Assembly: GCA_965644295.1 (NCBI GenBank)
Contig: CBFFRP010000052.1
Coordinates: 21,721 to 85,720 of the forward strand
DNA: 64,000 nt
Reading direction: 5' to 3'
Source of the DNA: Paraphysomonas bandaiensis
Lineage: Eukaryota > Chrysophyceae
A model generated the notes under the pieces. The model saw only the letters and a list, made by a program, of their open reading frames with translations. It ran no database searches and was not told the DNA's origin. Each line of letters begins with the position of its first letter. Positions within the stretch are counted from its first letter, which is position 1. Both the position numbers and the translations under genes were made by a program. Shown one piece after another: positions 38,901 to 51,247 of the stretch.

Positions 38901-41900
38901 TGTCGTGCTATTATCGCTGGCATAAACACTCCACCGAACAGTATGCCAATCCCTTCCACCATGACCAGTAGAGAGAGAAGCATCAACTTTTACGTCATGA
39001 CAGGCAGGAACAAATCTAGGCACATAAAGGATAACATCTGGTGTCTGTGGGCGGAAATGTTTTCCTGATTCAATATTGCGAAGATTGGAAGATCCCACGC
39101 CAATAGTAACAGAATTACCAGCTGCGTAAGGATATGCTGAACATCGGCCTACTGAACAGAAAGACCTAACGGTGTTTGCTCGTAGGGTTATAACATCCCC
39201 CACTTGTAAAAGGGGGCTCTCGCTATCCCCATTACCGGGCACAACGCTATATAATTCTGCTACAACGTGAGTCGCGTTCTCAAACAGACACCGCGCCGAA
39301 GCAGCCCCAACAAAATCAAAGATAAGATCACACTGCCAATATCCATCTTCCACTATAATGACACTGGAGGCAAAGTCTGTGGGGGAATCAAACGTGATAT
39401 ATAATGTCCCGCCAGTCGCAGAAAAGAACACACCATCGCTAGAAAGTGACGGAGCCTTGAATATAATATCTTCATTCTCACTCACAATTTCAAGATTTGA
39501 AAAGTGGTGCCAGTCTGCGACGAAATCGTCACTACTGGGCCCAGATACTTGAACGGACGGTGAAAAATTCCCCACAGAGCCATATACAAGAAAAGATCCA
39601 TCAAGCAGGGATGAATTCGAATCAAAAGATATGAAAGGTGGCGATGTCTGGACACCATTAACAGAATCGTTGAAACGAAGAGAAACAGTGACAGAATCTG
39701 CGGGTGCCGAAGACAAACGGAAATTTACGGAATACATCTTTCTAACTCCTGTATCAAGCATGGCATATGAATCCAACGAGGAGAATGCATACTTGGGGGA
39801 AGGTTTGATTAAACTTACGGTGTGGCAACAAGGTGTTGATATATGACTTTCCACAATGCTGGACAAACCTTCATGATTCCCGAGAGTATCCTCTGCATAA
39901 CATTTTACATCATACGTTACCATCGGAGTTAAAAACTCTAAACTAATATTGACCAAGGTAAAACCCGTCAAGTCATCTGTCACTGGAGTGCTAGAAGAGA
40001 ACCCTTGAGATTTAATGTCAGCCATTGTTTTCAGTGTCTTCGGTATACCAGGTGTCCTCGTATAAGCCGAGCCAGAAGAGGCAGCACAATATATCACACC
40101 TCCAAATGGTGAGGTGCTGACAGTTGCACATATATCTGCATACGTGGATTGAGTATCACAAGGAGACATAGAAAATATTTTAGGAACCGATCCACTCACA
40201 GTCGGCATGGAAGATGGATAGAATGAAGGAAAAAAAGTGGGACATGTCGGTGGAATAGTAGCTCCCTCCACTGTAGGTGATATTGTAGGAGCATTCGTAT
40301 CACCCTCAACTGTAGGTGATACTGTAGGGGCATTCGTAGCTCCCTCCACAGTCGGTGATACGGTAGGAGATGCTGTAGGTGCATTCGTAGCACCCTCCAC
40401 TGTAGGTGATATTGTAGGAGCATTCGTATCACCCTCAACTGTAGGTGATACTGTAGGGGCATTCGTAGCTCCCTCCACTGTAGGTGATACTGTAGGAGAT
40501 ACTGTAGGGGCATTCGTAGCTCCCTCCACAGTAGGTGAAGCTGTAGGAGATACAGTAGGAGCATTCGTAGCACCCTCCACTGTAGGACATACTGTAGGAG
40601 ATGCTGTAGGTGCATTCGTAGCACCCTCCACTGTAGGTGCTACTGTAGGGGCATTCGTAGCTCCCTCCACAGTAGGTGATACTGTAGGAGATAATGTAGG
40701 GACATTCGTAGCACCCTCAACTGTAGGTGCTACTGTAGGAGATAGAGTAGGGGCATTCGTAGCTCCCTCCACTGTAGGTGATACTGTAGGGGCATTCGTA
40801 GCTCCCTCCACTGTAGGTGATACTGTAGGAGATACTGTAGGGGCATTCGTAGCTCCCTCCACAGTAGGTGAAGCTGTAGGAGATACAGTAGGAGCATTCG
40901 TAGCACCCTCCACTGTAGGACATACTGTAGGAGATGCTGTAGGTGCATTCGTAGCACCCTCCACTGTAGGTGCTACTGTAGGGGCATTCGTAGCTCCCTC
41001 CACAGTAGGTGATACTGTAGGAGATAATGTAGGGACATTCGTAGCACCCTCAACTGTAGGTGCTACTGTAGGAGATAGAGTAGGGGCATTCGTAGCTCCC
41101 TCCACTGTAGGTGATACTGTAGGGGTATTCGTAGCACCCTCCACTGTAGGACATACTGTTGGTGAAGCTGTAGGGGCATTCGTAGCACCCTCCACAGTAG
41201 GTGAAGCTGTAGGAGTTAACGTCGGTGTATTCGTAGCTCCCTCCACTGTAGGTGATACTGTAGGAGATAGAGTAGGGTCATTCGTAGCACCCTCCACTGT
41301 AGGTGATACTGTAGGGGCATTCGTAGCTCCCTCCACAGTCGGTGATACGGTAGGAGATGCTGTAGGAGCATTCGTAGCACCCTCCACTGTAGGTGATACG
41401 GTAGGAGATGCTGTAGGTGCATTCGTAGCACCCTCCACAGTCGGTGATGCGGTAGGAGATAGAGTAGGTGCATTCGTAGCACCCTCCACTGTAGGTGCTA
41501 CTGTAGGGGCATTCGTAGCACCCTCCACAGTAGGTGTTACTGTAGGAGATATTGTAGGAGCATTCGTAGCACCCTCCACAGTCGGTGATACGGTAGGAGA
41601 TGCTGTAGGAGCATTCGTAGCACCCTCCACTGTAGGTGATACGGTAGGAGATGCTGTAGGTGCATTCGTAGCACCCTCCACAGTCGGTGATGCGGTAGGA
41701 GATAGAGTAGGTGCATTCGTAGCACCCTCCACTGTAGGTGCTACTGTAGGGGCATTCGTAGCACCCTCCACAGTAGGTGATACAGTAGGAGATATTGTAG
41801 GGGCATTCGTAGCACCCTCCACAGTCGGTGATACGGTAGGAGATGCTGTAGGTGCATTCGTAGCACCCTCCACTGTAGGTGATATTGTAGGAGCATTCGT

Positions 41901-44900
41901 ATCACCCTCCACTGTAGGTGATACTGTAGGGGCATTCGTAGCTCCCTCCACTGTAGGTGATACTGTAGGAGATATTGTAGGAGCATTCGTAGCACCCTCC
42001 ACAGTCGGTGATACGGTAGGTGCTACTGTAGGAGAAACTGTAGGAGCATTCGTAGCACCCTCCACTGTAGGTGATACTGTAGGTGCATTCGTAGCTCCCT
42101 CCACTGTAGGTGATATTGTAGGAGCATTCGTAGCTCCCTCCACTGTAGGTGCTACTGTAGGGGCATTCGTAGCTCCCTCCACTGTAGGTGATGCTGTAGG
42201 AGATATTGTAGGAGCATTCGTAGCTCCCTCCACTGTAGGTGATACGGTAGGTGCTACTGTAGGAGAAACTGTAGGGGCATTCGTAGCTCCCTCCACTGTA
42301 GGTGCTACTGTAGGGGCATTCGTAGCTCCCTCCACTGTAGGTGATACTGTAGGAGATATTGTAGGAGCATTCGTAGCACCCTCCACAGTCGGTGATACGG
42401 TAGGAGATGCTGTAGGTGCATTCGTAGCACCCTCCACTGTAGGACATACTGTGGGGGCATTCGTAGCTCCCTCCACTGTAGGTGATACTGTAGGAGATAT
42501 TGTAGGAGCATTCGTAGCACCCTCCACTGTAGGTGATACTGTAGGGGCATTCGTAGCTCCCTCCACTGTAGGTGATATTGTAGGAGCATTCGTAGCTCCC
42601 TCCACTGTAGGTGCTACTGTAGGGGCATTCGTAGCTCCCTCCACTGTAGGTGATACTGTAGGAGATATTGTAGGAGCATTCGTAGCACCCTCCACTGTAG
42701 GTGATACTGTAGGGGCATTCGTAGCTCCCTCCACAGTAGGTGATACTGTAGGAGATATTGTAGGAGCATTCGTAGCACCCTCCACAGTCGGTGATACGGT
42801 AGGAGATGCTGTAGGTGCATTCGTAGCACCCTCCACTGTAGGTGATACTGTAGGTGCATTCGTAGCTCCCTCCACTGTAGGTGATATTGTAGGAGCATTC
42901 GTAGCACCCTCCACTGTAGGTGCTACTGTAGGGGCATTCGTAGCTCCCTCCACTGTAGGTGATGCTGTAGGAGATATTGTAGGAGCATTCGTAGCACCTT
43001 CCACTGTAGGTGATACTGTAGGGGCATTCGTAGCTCCCTCCACTGTAGGTGATACTGTAGGAGATATTGTAGGAGCATTCGTAGCACCCTCCACAGTCGG
43101 TGATACGGTAGGTGCTACTGTAGGAGAAACTGTAGGGGCATTCGTAGCACCCTCCACTGTAGGTGATACTGTAGGGGCATTCGTAGCTCCCTCCACTGTA
43201 GGTGATATTGTAGGAGCATTCGTAGCTCCCTCCACTGTAGGTGCTACTGTAGGGGCATTCGTAGCTCCCTCCACTGTAGGTGATGCTGTAGGAGATATTG
43301 TAGGAGCATTCGTAGCACCCTCCACAGTCGGTGATACGGTAGGTGCTACTGTAGGAGAAACTGTAGGGGCATTCGTAGCACCCTCCACTGTAGGTGATAC
43401 TGTAGGGGCATTCGTAGCTCCCTCCACTGTAGGTGATACTGTAGGAGATATTGTAGGAGCATTCGTAGCACCCTCCACAGTCGGTGATACGGTAGGAGAT
43501 GCTGTAGGTGCATTCGTAGCACCCTCCACTGTAGGACATACTGTAGGGGCATTCGTAGCACCCTCCACTGTAGGTGATACTGTAGGAGATATTGTAGGAG
43601 CATTCGTAGCACCCTCCACTGTAGGTGATACTGTAGGTGCATTCGTAGCTCCCTCCACTGTAGGTGATACTGTAGGAGATATTGTAGGAGCATTCGTAGC
43701 ACCCTCCACAGTCGGTGATACGGTAGGAGATGCTGTAGGTGCATTCGTAGCACCCTCCACTGTAGGACATACTGTAGGGGCATTCGTAGCACCCTCCACA
43801 GTCGGTGATACGGTAGGAGATGCTGTAGGTGAATTCGTAGCTCCCTCCACTGTAGGTGATACTGTAGGGGTATTCGTAGCACCCTCCACTGTAGGACATA
43901 CTGTTCCTGATACTGTAGGGGCATTCGTAGCACCCTCCACTGTAGGTGATACTGTAGGAGATACTGAAGGGGCATTCGTAGCACCCTCCACAGTCGGTGA
44001 TACGGTAGGAGATGCTGTAGGTGCATTCGTAGCTCCCTCCACTGTAGGTGATACTGTAGGGGTATTCGTAGCACTCTCCACTGTAGGACATACTGTTCCT
44101 GATACTGTAGGGGCATTCGTAGCACCCTCCACTGTAGGTGATACTGTAGGAGATACTGAAGGGGCATTCGTAGCACCCTCCACTGTAGGTGATACTGTAG
44201 GGGCATTCGTAGCTCCCTCCACAGTAGGTGATACTGTAGGAGATACTGTAGGGGCATTTGTAGCTCCCTCCACTGTAGGTGATATTGTCGGAGTCAGCGT
44301 GGGTGCATTCGTAGTTCCCTCCACAGTGGGTGAAGCTGTAGGAGATACTGTAGGGGCATTCGTAGCACCCTCCACAGTAGGTGATATTGTAGGAGATATT
44401 GTAGGATCATTTGTAGCACCCTCAACAGTCGGTGAAACTGTAGGAGATATTGTAGGAGCATTCGTAGCACCCTCCACAGTCGGTGATACTGTCAGAGTTA
44501 CAGTAGGAGCATTCGTAGCACCCTCCACTGTAGGAGATATTGTAGGAGCATTCGTAGCACCCTCCACAGTGGGTGAAGCTGTAGGAGTTACAGTAGGAGC
44601 ATTCGTAGCACCCTCCACAGTGGGTGATACTGTAGGAGATACAGTAGGAGCATTCGTAGCACCCTCCACTGTAGGTGATACTGTAGGGACATTCGTAGCT
44701 CCCTCCACTGTAGGTGATACTGTCGGAGATACAGTAGGAGCAATCGTTGCTTCCTCTACTGTAGGTAATACACTAGGGGTATCTCCCTCCAGAGTGGGTG
44801 AAGCTGTAGGAGTTAAAGAAGGAGCACTTGTAGCACCCTCCACAGTGGGTGATACTGTAGGAGATACAGTAGGAGCATTCGTAGCTCCCTCCGCAGTGGG

Positions 44901-46781
44901 TGATACTGTAGGGGCATTCGTAGCTCCCTCCACTGTAGGTGCTACTGTAGGAGATAGAGTAGGAGCATTCGTAGCACCCTCCACAGTCGGTGATAAGGTA
45001 GAAGATATTGTAGGAGCATTCGTAGCACCCTCCACTGTAGGTGATACTGTAGGGGCATTCGTAGCTCCCTCCACTGTAGGTGATACTGTAGGAGATACTG
45101 TAGCTCCGTCCTCTGTAGGTGATACGGTAGGAGATATTGTAGGAGCATTTGTAGCACCCTCCACTGTAGGTGATACCGTCTGAGATATAGTAGGAGCACT
45201 CGTTGCTTCCTCCACTGTAGGGGACTCTGTAGGAGAGACTGTAGGAGCATTCGTAGCTCCCTCCACAGTAGGGGACTCTGTAGGAGAGACTGTAGGAGCA
45301 TTCGTAACACCCTCCCCTGTAGGTGATACAGTTGGAGTCACTGTAGGGACATTCAACGCACCCTCAACTGTAGGTAATACTGTCGGTAAGAAAGTTGGGA
45401 CTTTCGTGACTCCCTCCATTGTGGGTAACGCAGTTGGTGAATTTGTTGGGGCCTGTGTTGTACCCTTCATAGTTGGCGATATTGTGGGCGTGAAACTCAG
45501 AGACAAAGTTGGAGAACTGGTGGCACCATCTACAGTTGGTGATATTGTTGGAGACGTACTCAATGTGGGAGAAACAGTTGGACACGAAACAGGTGGAGCA
45601 TTCGTTGGTTCTTCTACATTGGGCAGATTTGTCGGTGACATTGTCGGAGGTGCTGTGGCAGAAACGAAGGTAGGAACGATTGTCGGAAAACTGGTGTCCT
45701 TAGCTACTGTGGGAAACAGAGTTGGAGAACCTGTTACAGGAGACAAGGTTGGAGTACTGGTAACACCTTCGTCAGTCGGAGAAAGAGTAGGGGATACACT
45801 AACAGCTGGTACAGTTGGAAAAATTGTAACATCTGTGACAGTTGGAAATGTTGTCGGTGGACGTGAGCCATCTGTCGCTATGGGAGATATTGTCGGAGAA
45901 TCACTTAGATCACCCATTGTGGGGGACGTGGTTGATGTAGGCCCATGGGTATCAACCAGAGTGGATGGACTGGCAGTTTGCGTGACAGTCGGAGAAGAAC
46001 TTGACTGCAGTGTCGGGGACACAGATGGCTGTTTCGTAGGCACAACTGTGGGAGGAAAAGTTGGTATAGGGGTATCACCACCAACGGTTGATGCTATAGT
46101 TGGTGGCACTGTCGGAGAAGATGTCGGTTGATGGGAAGGTGTCGTGGTAGGTGGTTGGGTGGGTTGTTTAGTGGGATTAGAGGTGCCCGTAGGTATTGTT
46201 GATGCTATAGTTGGCGCAAATGTTGGTGTGCGCGTTGGCTGTCGACTTGGTGGTGATGTGCCTGAAGGTATGGTTGAGGAAATTGTGGGCGCAGAAGTGG
46301 GAAAAAAAGTTGGATGTCTAGTTGGAGGGATGGTTTCAGGAACTATTGTTGAGGGTATCGTTGGTGAGGAAGTAGGAGCCCAGGTTAGCTCATCATGGTA
46401 CTGAGCACATCTCTCAGACGAGAGACGGTGAGGTTGTTCAAAGCATTCACATTCAGAACCTGTTGAATCGCACCTCCCCAACCACGAACAATAGTAATCT
46501 ACTTCATTTGGGTAACAATACTGTCCCTCCTCTAGTTCTCTTCCCTCGTGATATGTGGAGCAGTGGTCGGATTCCCAGTAATGACTTTCATCATCACAAA
46601 TACAGCCATTCCCCTGGATATTACATCGTCCGTTATAGTTACACGCCTCTCTATCTTCCGGGGTACATGTGAAAGTAACTGTCGGCTGGGAAGAAGGCTG
46701 TGAGTATACTCCCCATCGCGAACTACAGAACAACAGCAATGCAGCAAAAAGACAAACAAATCTAGACATTCTAAATGACAT
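29931..46781 (-). CDS. Polycystin-1-like giant membrane receptor with SPT-repeat ectodomain
   Basis: A single 5,616-codon frame with no intron. A signal peptide ([17 protein letters not shown]) is followed by two Cys-rich EGF-like modules (about 36-125), then about 2,050 residues of Pro/Thr-rich [12 protein letters not shown] repeats (about 130-2180), likely a heavily O-glycosylated stalk. Next come beta-sandwich segments, a REJ-like module starting near 2590 ([14 protein letters not shown]), and EGF-like modules near 3210-3340 ([23 protein letters not shown]). The first membrane helix is near 3700 ([20 protein letters not shown]). About ten more hydrophobic segments follow, including a polycystin-1-like block near 4210 ([20 protein letters not shown], then FYGIYYP). 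Between them lies a cytosolic Ser/Arg/Tyr repeat. The C-terminal tail is acidic and disordered. Polycystin-1 relatives act as surface adhesion or mechanosensory receptors, often at flagella or gametes. No PLAT domain was recognised. Confidence 0.85.
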   Translation of the reverse strand: MSFRMSRFVCLFAALLLFCSSRWGVYSQPSSQPTVTFTCTPEDREACNYNGRCNIQGNGCICDDESHYWESDHCSTYHEGRELEEGQYCYPNEVDYYCSWLGRCDSTGSECECFEQPHRLSSERCAQYHDELTWAPTSSPTIPSTIVPETIPPTRHPTFFPTSAPTISSTIPSGTSPPSRQPTRTPTFAPTIASTIPTGTSNPTKQPTQPPTTTPSHQPTSSPTVPPTIASTVGGDTPIPTFPPTVVPTKQPSVSPTLQSSSSPTVTQTASPSTLVDTHGPTSTTSPTMGDLSDSPTISPIATDGSRPPTTFPTVTDVTIFPTVPAVSVSPTLSPTDEGVTSTPTLSPVTGSPTLFPTVAKDTSFPTIVPTFVSATAPPTMSPTNLPNVEEPTNAPPVSCPTVSPTLSTSPTISPTVDGATSSPTLSLSFTPTISPTMKGTTQAPTNSPTALPTMEGVTKVPTFLPTVLPTVEGALNVPTVTPTVSPTGEGVTNAPTVSPTESPTVEGATNAPTVSPTESPTVEEATSAPTISQTVSPTVEGATNAPTISPTVSPTEDGATVSPTVSPTVEGATNAPTVSPTVEGATNAPTISSTLSPTVEGATNAPTLSPTVAPTVEGATNAPTVSPTAEGATNAPTVSPTVSPTVEGATSAPSLTPTASPTLEGDTPSVLPTVEEATIAPTVSPTVSPTVEGATNVPTVSPTVEGATNAPTVSPTVSPTVEGATNAPTVTPTASPTVEGATNAPTISPTVEGATNAPTVTLTVSPTVEGATNAPTISPTVSPTVEGATNDPTISPTISPTVEGATNAPTVSPTASPTVEGTTNAPTLTPTISPTVEGATNAPTVSPTVSPTVEGATNAPTVSPTVEGATNAPSVSPTVSPTVEGATNAPTVSGTVCPTVESATNTPTVSPTVEGATNAPTASPTVSPTVEGATNAPSVSPTVSPTVEGATNAPTVSGTVCPTVEGATNTPTVSPTVEGATNSPTASPTVSPTVEGATNAPTVCPTVEGATNAPTASPTVSPTVEGATNAPTISPTVSPTVEGATNAPTVSPTVEGATNAPTISPTVSPTVEGATNAPTVCPTVEGATNAPTASPTVSPTVEGATNAPTISPTVSPTVEGATNAPTVSPTVEGATNAPTVSPTVAPTVSPTVEGATNAPTISPTASPTVEGATNAPTVAPTVEGATNAPTISPTVEGATNAPTVSPTVEGATNAPTVSPTVAPTVSPTVEGATNAPTISPTVSPTVEGATNAPTVSPTVEGATNAPTISPTASPTVEGATNAPTVAPTVEGATNAPTISPTVEGATNAPTVSPTVEGATNAPTASPTVSPTVEGATNAPTISPTVSPTVEGATNAPTVSPTVEGATNAPTISPTVSPTVEGATNAPTVAPTVEGATNAPTISPTVEGATNAPTVSPTVEGATNAPTISPTVSPTVEGATNAPTVCPTVEGATNAPTASPTVSPTVEGATNAPTISPTVSPTVEGATNAPTVAPTVEGATNAPTVSPTVAPTVSPTVEGATNAPTISPTASPTVEGATNAPTVAPTVEGATNAPTISPTVEGATNAPTVSPTVEGATNAPTVSPTVAPTVSPTVEGATNAPTISPTVSPTVEGATNAPTVSPTVEGDTNAPTISPTVEGATNAPTASPTVSPTVEGATNAPTISPTVSPTVEGATNAPTVAPTVEGATNAPTLSPTASPTVEGATNAPTASPTVSPTVEGATNAPTASPTVSPTVEGATNAPTISPTVTPTVEGATNAPTVAPTVEGATNAPTLSPTASPTVEGATNAPTASPTVSPTVEGATNAPTASPTVSPTVEGATNAPTVSPTVEGATNDPTLSPTVSPTVEGATNTPTLTPTASPTVEGATNAPTASPTVCPTVEGATNTPTVSPTVEGATNAPTLSPTVAPTVEGATNVPTLSPTVSPTVEGATNAPTVAPTVEGATNAPTASPTVCPTVEGATNAPTVSPTASPTVEGATNAPTVSPTVSPTVEGATNAPTVSPTVEGATNAPTLSPTVAPTVEGATNVPTLSPTVSPTVEGATNAPTVAPTVEGATNAPTASPTVCPTVEGATNAPTVSPTASPTVEGATNAPTVSPTVSPTVEGATNAPTVSPTVEGDTNAPTISPTVEGATNAPTASPTVSPTVEGATNAPTVSPTVEGDTNAPTISPTVEGATIPPTCPTFFPSFYPSSMPTVSGSVPKIFSMSPCDTQSTYADICATVSTSPFGGVIYCAASSGSAYTRTPGIPKTLKTMADIKSQGFSSSTPVTDDLTGFTLVNISLEFLTPMVTYDVKCYAEDTLGNHEGLSSIVESHISTPCCHTVSLIKPSPKYAFSSLDSYAMLDTGVRKMYSVNFRLSSAPADSVTVSLRFNDSVNGVQTSPPFISFDSNSSLLDGSFLVYGSVGNFSPSVQVSGPSSDDFVADWHHFSNLEIVSENEDIIFKAPSLSSDGVFFSATGGTLYITFDSPTDFASSVIIVEDGYWQCDLIFDFVGAASARCLFENATHVVAELYSVVPGNGDSESPLLQVGDVITLRANTVRSFCSVGRCSAYPYAAGNSVTIGVGSSNLRNIESGKHFRPQTPDVILYVPRFVPACHDVKVDASLSTGHGGRDWHTVRWSVYASDNSTTRAIEATLRNSSTGLLANIPSALLHPAVYTICLGLKNFMQVYNSSLVSKCSQVEIVAESETLAFRINNPHNLYTKNRKNHDIMVSTSFDILSCGYSDKYDANISTVEYSWVVYLDDAVANILSTSPDPAKFIVSESVFGIGAAYRVECNLKVHLLNGASLMASGGVVVYGRIGTVFPLISDGATAKSFNMSDSLVLTAGHPQAATPAEDSSRKYNWDCIVLSVEDFGMDCFSLWGVEDISTQFATLTLPGGLMTSGGVYDFVLTESDLSYGIASVGTSSVRIFATNNSLIPAQSQRSVFIENGACQNTGVDGSSVANHKTKIFATISSTSAEYVSASWDYIRGITGFSVDMSDVGDAIIAPSSRQLLSEHSSDNTGVKFPLGIYGNVLLGGMRYTFRLTASSGSMSSFVEVSIKCNMPPTGGSLSVSPDYGIEEKTLFLFQAGGWTDDADDFPLQYEFSYQEAVNYDSNEPVEYIRLMEFEPLFFSTMGKVRRRSDSNDVEVTCIVHVMDSTGSIATSYTGVTLHGNSINDDPIQSVSTASTSFLLAVSLGQVADAGDYLIHATSVVAGEALVNCSLAPNCSAFNRNECFSSAHTCGPCLEGYTGVFGDYNALCINTDSSVLGVGEPCGRNEECVYGVCSGGFCMEPIKRCPLGEIDGSECSVASGRGSCTFTDYRGISLSVSDCGVSNTFCIPRCKCRSGFGGKDCNLDYSYLETMDTVRYDLCLGLVNYSSSILPDSRHMDFLLDVMDTLTDPYNVVTAGTLKRCAQTFSAIADILDVDVSVVSNAQSYSKTSYIRIISDSVVSPYYASITDELSYTLGVFVDMEQMDMIPGQYSVNIATPNLRLSFRYDYLSNLDGSVVSSSSTEEELFYNIPPSQMSFDGSIDRCGYFDDYALLTAIQWGFSPYFGVRQLDTVITPLFTVFTTATSSSLRFVEDDDGPVPFDIHLQLLEEKDWGGGSGTCYQYEYPSGAFGKCDSCSISHSEPSNMTIRCDNVLDSLCPKAPLDASTAGIRVLYPPSEDTNFPSAEFYFRNGLTTRRLQGTTQTFYTGLDVDDDAALVKSAVLADRATTGTISFAAAFLFFMLMGFLLLRAWDEADRKVFVYNRSERIRRGKFKFNLSAAFDERGVGYSGAKLVASAATEPNSRIAYHRGATLEWNFDAEDGDDTDYYHMRASEDGKVKRKSSSSIFAMANPFLWYADSGEFEDESRDSTGFPQRSSNYTMLSADEFTSDKVIESPADGVGKYKPDDIVVSDDFHMDSGYGSGNVGTENTVSTPLHTVFESEDESLPRTSNLHNTSYSTVLNTRSALHEPRGTSMSSRSFDDSRSYGQTDSFTYDDSRSFGDTRTYGDTRSYGDSRIQDSRGSRSYNSRSLYDESTYGETRTFDGSRTYGETRTYDDTRTYDSRNSYSSRTFDSVNSGSYTSRVNDVANKASSGHYIEKATERSSSTSYGDTHSVNDSVSLVSMEASRKLGASNAMSSHSSGNFTGSSSDELKVLAQKRVYQQEPGFVSHKPVMEQQSQEVIIDPHVKAAQERELMQESSFNRFPATSLLSRPPFLTRFWRALKRHHVWIRIFTYPSMQHTRVIRFLTACSDLLCVIFADTVFYGIYYPDNNVCQTSTTERSCLSRQSQYELGNTLCKWDDDECVLRPPPVSMKFVVVIAILIIVFTIIPRRIIQFLLEKLCAKRPNLHDIGLSNKAVLGTLPEDWETAASNSNRDIYGYGDVSEKAVVAKGVTAAGGSSNDVVLTKESLMTFDYDDTTDSNVGALSYSNVSVESSDIGGRVLESQKHLWPEQARPYRFAYCDSITPDEELSVIIASTKEHFQNALKVMPLPWRSSTVKTMRDFYKTMDSFDLSTAAEIGADSDARKLKEYNRMLAVMNSFGILPDGSPTPLTFREILLFGTPYRHMMWKIEKMRNRAAWIKYKETSTKEFAAGQTDYKDQILLQNFVMEQLSPITRFAVKKDMFNLDHASPGRIPFWHWFFAWACVFGLWGFMGYWILNWTLTSGNVPVTSWALVLCTIVLVDVVVNSFAQIYLLHVHVTDKIRYQLRQIYTVLCSTYHLKLLTGYKPHRHMRVVQVVLSCICIFLNILSQHLSPACRAARLKSLSYLMASGILSLLEDRDVQRCREMRQKTSIGVIAYVILFIPSLLYGAYDVVQQTVLDLMLPVAWCCFLLANYFLLQVSPYLLSGLYLLLAIYILWKIYCVIQHERNSAREEAAVYEDGTGAWRASIARVEETVEANTLESNVILPPTEPKVTDLHSLWRYIKFRFNSTFGYPLADDAYVKETWHKINWCYSSEFSLTNHNWNSFSTIDDQDKGDVVDDEQEEEEDWCKPLEKEGSGNIHSAVTVTSQVSRIGSFSQSVDVNVRAPIGVISSTTSLAKWKESPVTRWWQEIITLLQWYCCKWKRTVTSSTSSNRASSSRDSETVSDKSIFFRIYHSSSSGSSSRSRRLMQLQEARTITSDSSSNKGDGSVAYRKGTQLGVVQEEEEEEDDFDDVFPVVPSRSEKNASAWSPSVLRRLRPADSFRNYQEPSTPTSSPRIMRIMSSGTVETESFDDLSSNREKKVDAQGRQVITLPSPTSTRSSPTSQRKSSPASKGISRAVEMFSRLRSSSISIDYAGLRKLFNAYAARRVDLDGMQSGIVPTVSVNDIVELADEVLASGFVSVAGGPLSRGEVDRALAPLEDFADNERQMQRQLGRAEHRVDFDNFSRWLHTCCSDILDRRQIKKSAINDPRESSESGDGALVGMELSFDDGGSVVSGITMPGALMYPSDCESSQSKSTTSPSDSIPKPVYVKRSAAALPQSAVDPEGIAIPIAEEEENYDEDECTEDLDEGAISLNIRSESQDALGQNVPKKEFHDSPDDSSNLYSRSFQDADYYATESQTEYDHERSRSSYLRSESGFTRVTEDSDSMDGIDLAGVDSGRHISLDYRGSGYTGGTADDRNTDPFRETSSTEADHPVQSPRGGNTSGDNSGVKLREKLFFI
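34600..34960 (-). repeat. Coding tandem repeat of SR-x-YG-[DE]-[ST]R type
   Basis: This part of the polycystin-like gene encodes about 15 imperfect copies of a 6-8 residue unit such as [18 protein letters not shown]. It lies in the predicted cytosolic segment between the first and second membrane helices. The units are rich in Tyr, Ser and Thr and so could be phosphorylated. Confidence 0.75.
40240..46390 (-). repeat. Coding minisatellite encoding [11 protein letters not shown] repeats
   Basis: Homogeneous units span about 40240-45300, with more diverged Pro/Thr repeats on to 46390. Two unit lengths alternate: 39 bp (13 residues, [13 protein letters not shown]) and 51 bp (17 residues, with an extra SPTV or SPTA). 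Nearly identical higher-order blocks recur, for example 40490-40740 against 40810-41060, which implies unequal exchange. The opposite strand is also open for almost 5 kb, purely because the unit contains no stop in that frame. Confidence 0.95.
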
Positions 46782-47334
46782 CGGGTTGCTTCAACTAAAC
46801 GAAATCGTTACACATTAGACGTAGGGTCTAGTATTAATGTCAACATCTGAAAACATTAATCAACGGCTAAATGAAAATCCCACTGGGTAAACTACATAGG
46901 GATCTCAATAAATGAGTAGAACTTTACAGAGCACTGTATAATCAGCCTGCTATATACAATCAATACACACAGTGTATATTTTATAGTGTACACCAATTGC
47001 TCCCTTTCTTATTCTTTTCAGAACTGAAAACTACAGAAATGCACCGAATTCAACTGTGGGAAAGGATAGCACGTTATGAAGCCGTACAGTCGTACAGCAC
47101 ACAGTACATGATAAACCAGTTTTTTGCTTGTGTCGTTGTATACCGGCTATATGCGCTTAAAAATTGCTCCACACTACCACGAAATACAATCGTATACCAG
47201 TATACAAACGTATATTACTAGACCTGAAATATGAATAGCCTTCGCTCTTTGCTCTTTGGACCCTCCATACAATAGTTTGTTTAGTTGAAGCACCCAGGAA
47301 TGGCATTTTGAGCAGTTTACCTCCATCCCGTGAA
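46782..47334. promoter_or_regulatory. Shared 553-bp region of a divergent gene pair
   Basis: It lies between the polycystin-like start and the start of the small gene at 47335. It is AT-rich with tacacacagtgtata-like palindromic words near 46965-46990. No core promoter element could be named. Confidence 0.4.
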
Positions 47335-48059
47335 ATGGAATTTATTAAAGAGTTACAACTGTGGGCCCAGTCTCACGATTCAGCTTGTGAAGCAGTGAAG
47401 AATATCATCAACACAAGGAGCAGGCTCAGGTGACACTACTCTGCAATATGGCAGCACCATCTCACGACCGTGCTTTCAGTTTTTTGACTCCTTCAACATT
47501 AAGCGAAATTACAGGTGGCAATGTCTCGTCCTCTCAACTTGCAGTGGAGGTAATTTTTTCTGACTTGCTCTCTTTGTATCAATGTATGTTGGTCAAGGAT
47601 TTCGAACGATATTTTGAGTTTGAAGCTACACTGCAATTGGAGCAGAAGAAAATGGTATTCTCCCTGCATTCTCCCAACTCGGGCACTGACATAGATTCTG
47701 CTGTTTTTAGTTTGAATGTATAAGGAATATGGCTGAGTGCTTGGCTTGTATGGCCTCAGAAGAATTTGTGCCCGTTGTTGATGCAAACCTTGCACGGAAT
47801 CTGCTGGATAATTTACAGCAACAGCATCTTCTGGAGGTACGAAAATGCTTGTGCTTACGTCGGTGATATGTAGTAGTTGAACTGGGATTCCAGTTGCATT
47901 ATTATCTTTTAATATCAATGTATGCCATAGACATGTCTTAATGATAAACTCCTACAAGATACCAGTGATAGTGATCTGACCACTACAATTGCTGCTTGTT
48001 ATGACCACTCGCCGTATTTGAATAAAAAAGAGATAAACGATATCATTGAACTCCTATAG
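47335..48059 (+). CDS. Small helical protein of about 174 residues, function unknown
   Basis: Four exons, 47335-47429, 47480-47654, 47711-47836 and 47931-48059, join without any frame conflict; introns are 50, 56 and 94 nt. Start context is tgaaATGG. The product is almost all helix: MEFIKELQLWAQSHDSACEA, then DFERYFEFEATLQLEQKKM, FECIRNMAECLACMAS and KKEINDIIELL at the C-terminus. No membrane segment, zinc ligand set or enzyme motif is visible. A further 48-nt in-frame intron (47552-47599, GTAATT...CAAG) cannot be excluded and would remove 16 residues. Not recognised; it resembles small subunits of helical complexes only in general character. Confidence 0.65.
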
Positions 48060-49516
48060 GTACAACAGTGTTTAAAATTTCCCACGCAGTGCAGAGTATA
48101 ATGTATGCTTGTAGTACTAGAAAGTGGAATGTATATACGAGAATAACAATAAGAGTACACTTTGAATTTTGTCAGGCAGAGTTGAAAACCTCTGAAGTCT
48201 AATTATGATTAAATATATAGCCCTGTCAGTGAGGGAAGATAGGATGACCATCTTAAATATAGCGCTTGTCAAGAATGCCGGATTATATATAGCCGTCCGT
48301 TTAGTTTGCCATGAGTATAAAATTATTAATAGTGGAGAAAACAGTACAATATGCCTAGTATGCCTGTTTCCCGGTACTGCAGTACATGTTCTTAGTCGTG
48401 GTGGTGTGCATGCAGTAGTTTGTAGTTTACAATCTCCTTTTCCAATTTCGTAGTTGCAATGTTGAATTCTGCTGGTTGATGTGTTGGTATGGTGTATGGT
48501 ATATATTGTGCAGTTTTCAATGAGAACAGATGTTACATGAATATGCTGTAAAGTCTATGTCCAATTCTAGCATCAGAAGACGAAGGAGGACAGTGAGATG
48601 TTGAAGATTGACAAGTATCAGGCGGAGATCTTAGCTAAGAAGGTCAAAATTTATATGAAGAATGGAAACTACCTGGGCTAGTACCGAAGCCTGCTGGATG
48701 AGGTAGAGCTCGAGTGTTGTGGGATGAAGAAAAGTGTTGAGGAGCTTCAAACACTGGTGGATAGGTTTCGGGGTGAGTTGGGAATTATGAGTTTTGCTTA
48801 TTTTTAAGCAATTAAAAATAGCATTTAAAGTTTTAAATTATATCCGTTAGTCGAAGAATATAGTAGTTGAAAACAATATTATATGTGAAAACAATATTAT
48901 ATGAGCTGCATGCAATGATATGAATTAGTTTTTAGTGAAACGGAAATAATATATTGAATGAAAAGATCTTGTCTATCTAAGATCATTAAATCTTGATTGG
49001 TAGAAGTGACAATGACTCTATCATAAACCACAATGAGTAATGAGAGAGAAATATCAAAATTTTAATCAATGAGAGAGTCGTGTATATTACAAGTTCAGTT
49101 TATTACTTTTAGTGCAAAAAGTGGCGATGCTAAATTAGTAAATCGAATAACTACTATTACTACTACTCACTCTCGCTTAAAGGGAAGGGCATGCTCTGAT
49201 ACGTTGATTCTGCGGAAGAGCTATTAGCCAGTGACTTAGTAGCCAAAATAATCGAAAGTTTTATGGGTGAAATACAGTATTAATTATTAATTGGTGGAGC
49301 TCAGCGAACAATTTACAAACTTCAAAATTTGAGAGTTTTGATGTGTGGAGATATTGACCGTCTAAACGGTATACTCTAAGAATAATCGAATTAGAAGAAC
49401 TCCCTACCGATGGAGTAAAAATTTACACTACAAATGGCACAGGAATCACGATTGGATTTAAAGCAACTGTACACTAATCGCTATTTAAAATATAACCCTT
49501 CTTACAATATGAGATG
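48060..49516. other. Repeat-rich spacer with gene relics
   Basis: It contains ends of the foldback family (about 48460-48480 and 48785-48900), an orphan exon at 48571-48772, and short open fragments at about 49198-49290 (EELLASDLVAKIIESFMGEI) and 49370-49478 (IIELEELPTDGVKIYTTNG) that look coding but are separated by stops. I could not assign these fragments. Confidence 0.4.
48571..48772 (+). pseudogene. Orphan coiled-coil exon flanked by splice-like sites
   Basis: One frame reads from an acceptor-like ttctag to a donor-like GTGAGT. It encodes a charged helical segment (KIDKYQAEILAKKVKIYMKN ... KKSVEELQTLVDRFRG) with one in-frame TAG at 48679-48681. No neighbouring exons fit. It lies between two foldback-family ends, which suggests a gene fragment carried by an element. 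Confidence 0.45.
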
Positions 49517-49980
49517 CCTCAACAAAGTTGGACTCGCACCTTTTTTTGGTGTTCTGGGGGATAAGTACCGGGTATACTTCTCCGGGAAACTGACGTGAGC
49601 CGCATATATAGTCAGCAAATATAGTTCTGTCCACTCATAGCCTAAATGCTTGTGTGTGGTACAAAGGACACTAAGAAGTGTCACTTGTGTAGACATCTTT
49701 CGACTGAACCCACCTCCGGGGTATTGGGCTGCTTGCTGTAGTCAAGCATCCGGGAATGGGCCCACCTCAAGGGCATCCTGGATATTGTGCTACCTGCTGA
49801 AGTCGAGTTCGGCTAGTTCACCTTAAGGACAGAGAGTGAAAGTAGTTTCACCTTGGTGCTTGCGGTGACGCACACGAAGCATTCGTAGCGCTAAATTGTA
49901 GGATATCAGAGGTAAGCAATATATATATATGCTAAAGTAGTTCTGACTCTTAAACGCCTATTGCTAATAATCAGACATTC
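49517..49980 (+). repeat. Dispersed repeat family A, long copy
   Basis: It begins cctcaacaaagttggactcg and ends with cgcctattgctaataatcag. Inner words match the copies at 878 and 11532. Confidence 0.75.
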
Positions 49981-50370
49981 ACTACTTACAATGAGATGGT
50001 AACTGCTAGAAAATGACATATCTGAACAATAATGCTTCCACTCTATGCTTAGATTATAACTTAGAAACATATAGTAACAGATAATCAATATCACTTGTCA
50101 TTCACTGTCAATCGCCAAATTCTCGTAAAGCAGTTCATCACTTCTGTATTCTTCCATTACCAGTTATGATTCAAGTACTGTTGAACTATAGCTTTTAATT
50201 GCTCTCAACTAGCAAACTCAACAGTAACTATTACCCGACAACGGGTAAGTCTAAAGAACCACACAATATATCTATATAGGAAAGTCTGATTATTACATGA
50301 GAACGGTTGTGTACAGAAACTAGTTTATATCTATAGATTAACTACAGTAATTTGCTAAATACTACTAGTG

Positions 50371-50430
50371 GCGGGCAACCGTCTCGGGACTGCTTGTGCA
50401 TCGCTGCGAGCACCATGGTGCAACCGTCCC
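50371..50430 (-). repeat. Inverted module related to repeat A 3' region
   Basis: On the minus strand it reads cggttgcaccatggtgctcg then agcgatgcacaagcagt. This corresponds to ggttgcaccttggtgcttgc at 53524-53600 in the opposite orientation, so the two copies bracket the interval 50.4-53.6 kb. Confidence 0.5.
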
Positions 50431-50496
50431 TTGTATTGAGGTTAGTCGGGGGGGGTCTACCTTTGGGCAATGTGTCTGGCTGGCCTGTGCCATGGG

Positions 50497-51247
50497 TTAT
50501 GTGAGGGGTGGATGAGGCGAGATGTATATGAGAGTGTAAGTCGGTGGTGGAGATGGTGCTGGTTGTTGAGGTGGGGTTTCGGCCACAAGTAAGGAGGAGT
50601 TGTTTCCGGAGTGGTTGCGCTTGCCTCTGTCGGGTCTGGACTCTTGCAGAGAGTGTAGTTCTTGGGGTGGATGTCGCCTGGAGTAGTTGGAGTATTTTTG
50701 GTGTCGGGTGAGTATATCCTGGGACTGGCGTTGCTGTGAATGTGTCGTGACCGGTGTCGCCGGTGCCGTGTCTGCGTTGTGGTGTCTGAATCCCCTATTG
50801 CGAAGCATGCGGAGCCCTCCATCATATAGGGGGAGCAGGATAGAGGCGATGGATTTTTCGAGGGCGTGGAACTGATGTTCGAGCAGTGAGCTGGATATGT
50901 GGCGTCCGAATGCGTCGGCCAATTGTGTGGCAGTAATATGTGGCCGGTCCAGTAGCGCTCAACCTGGGGGGTGGTTGGGTTCCATGCGGCTTTGGCTAGT
51001 TTGTTTATGGCGGTGTAAAACCAGGGATGGGGGAGCGTGCGTGTGCGAAGTTTGTCAAGCTTATTGTGGTGTGCTTGGTGGACACTTCACGTATATGAAT
51101 GATGTCAGGATGAGTGCAGGTGAGAAGCATGTACGCCATGTTGTCTGTGGGGTGTGCACAATCTGTGCATGTGGAAGCCGTTGTGCGATCATGTCCGGAT
51201 TTTCCTTTGGCTCGGTTTCTTCCCATTGCGAAGGATTTGTCCCACAA
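50497..51247 (-). pseudogene. 3' end of a non-LTR retrotransposon (reverse transcriptase C-terminus), frameshifted
   Basis: On the minus strand, 51247 onward encodes CTDCAHPTDNMAYMLLTC-THPD, a CxxC...H...C pattern like the terminal zinc-knuckle and 'HxLxxCP' region of LINE reverse transcriptase proteins. Downstream fragments in shifted frames include PWFYTAINKLAKAAWNP and HISSSLLEHQFHALEKSIAS. There are at least two frame changes, and the polymerase core is absent. Above-average GC compared with the surrounding spacer supports a foreign origin. Confidence 0.55.

Noticed and set aside
40237-45183. 1,648-codon plus-strand frame opposite the SPT repeats, and a 729-codon minus frame rich in Cys and Tyr
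   Set aside because: Both are shadows of a stop-free minisatellite; the minus frame continuing into unique EGF, REJ-like and membrane sequence is the real one.
40240-46390. Regular repeats suggestive of a CRISPR array
   Set aside because: The repeats are contiguous coding units without unique spacers, and the genome is eukaryotic.
47499-47918. 139-codon minus-strand frame
   Set aside because: It overlaps the four-exon plus-strand gene, whose phases and splice sites are consistent; the minus frame has no features.
48205-48453. 82-codon frame downstream of the small gene
   Set aside because: Composition is unlike the neighbouring genes; no splice or domain support.
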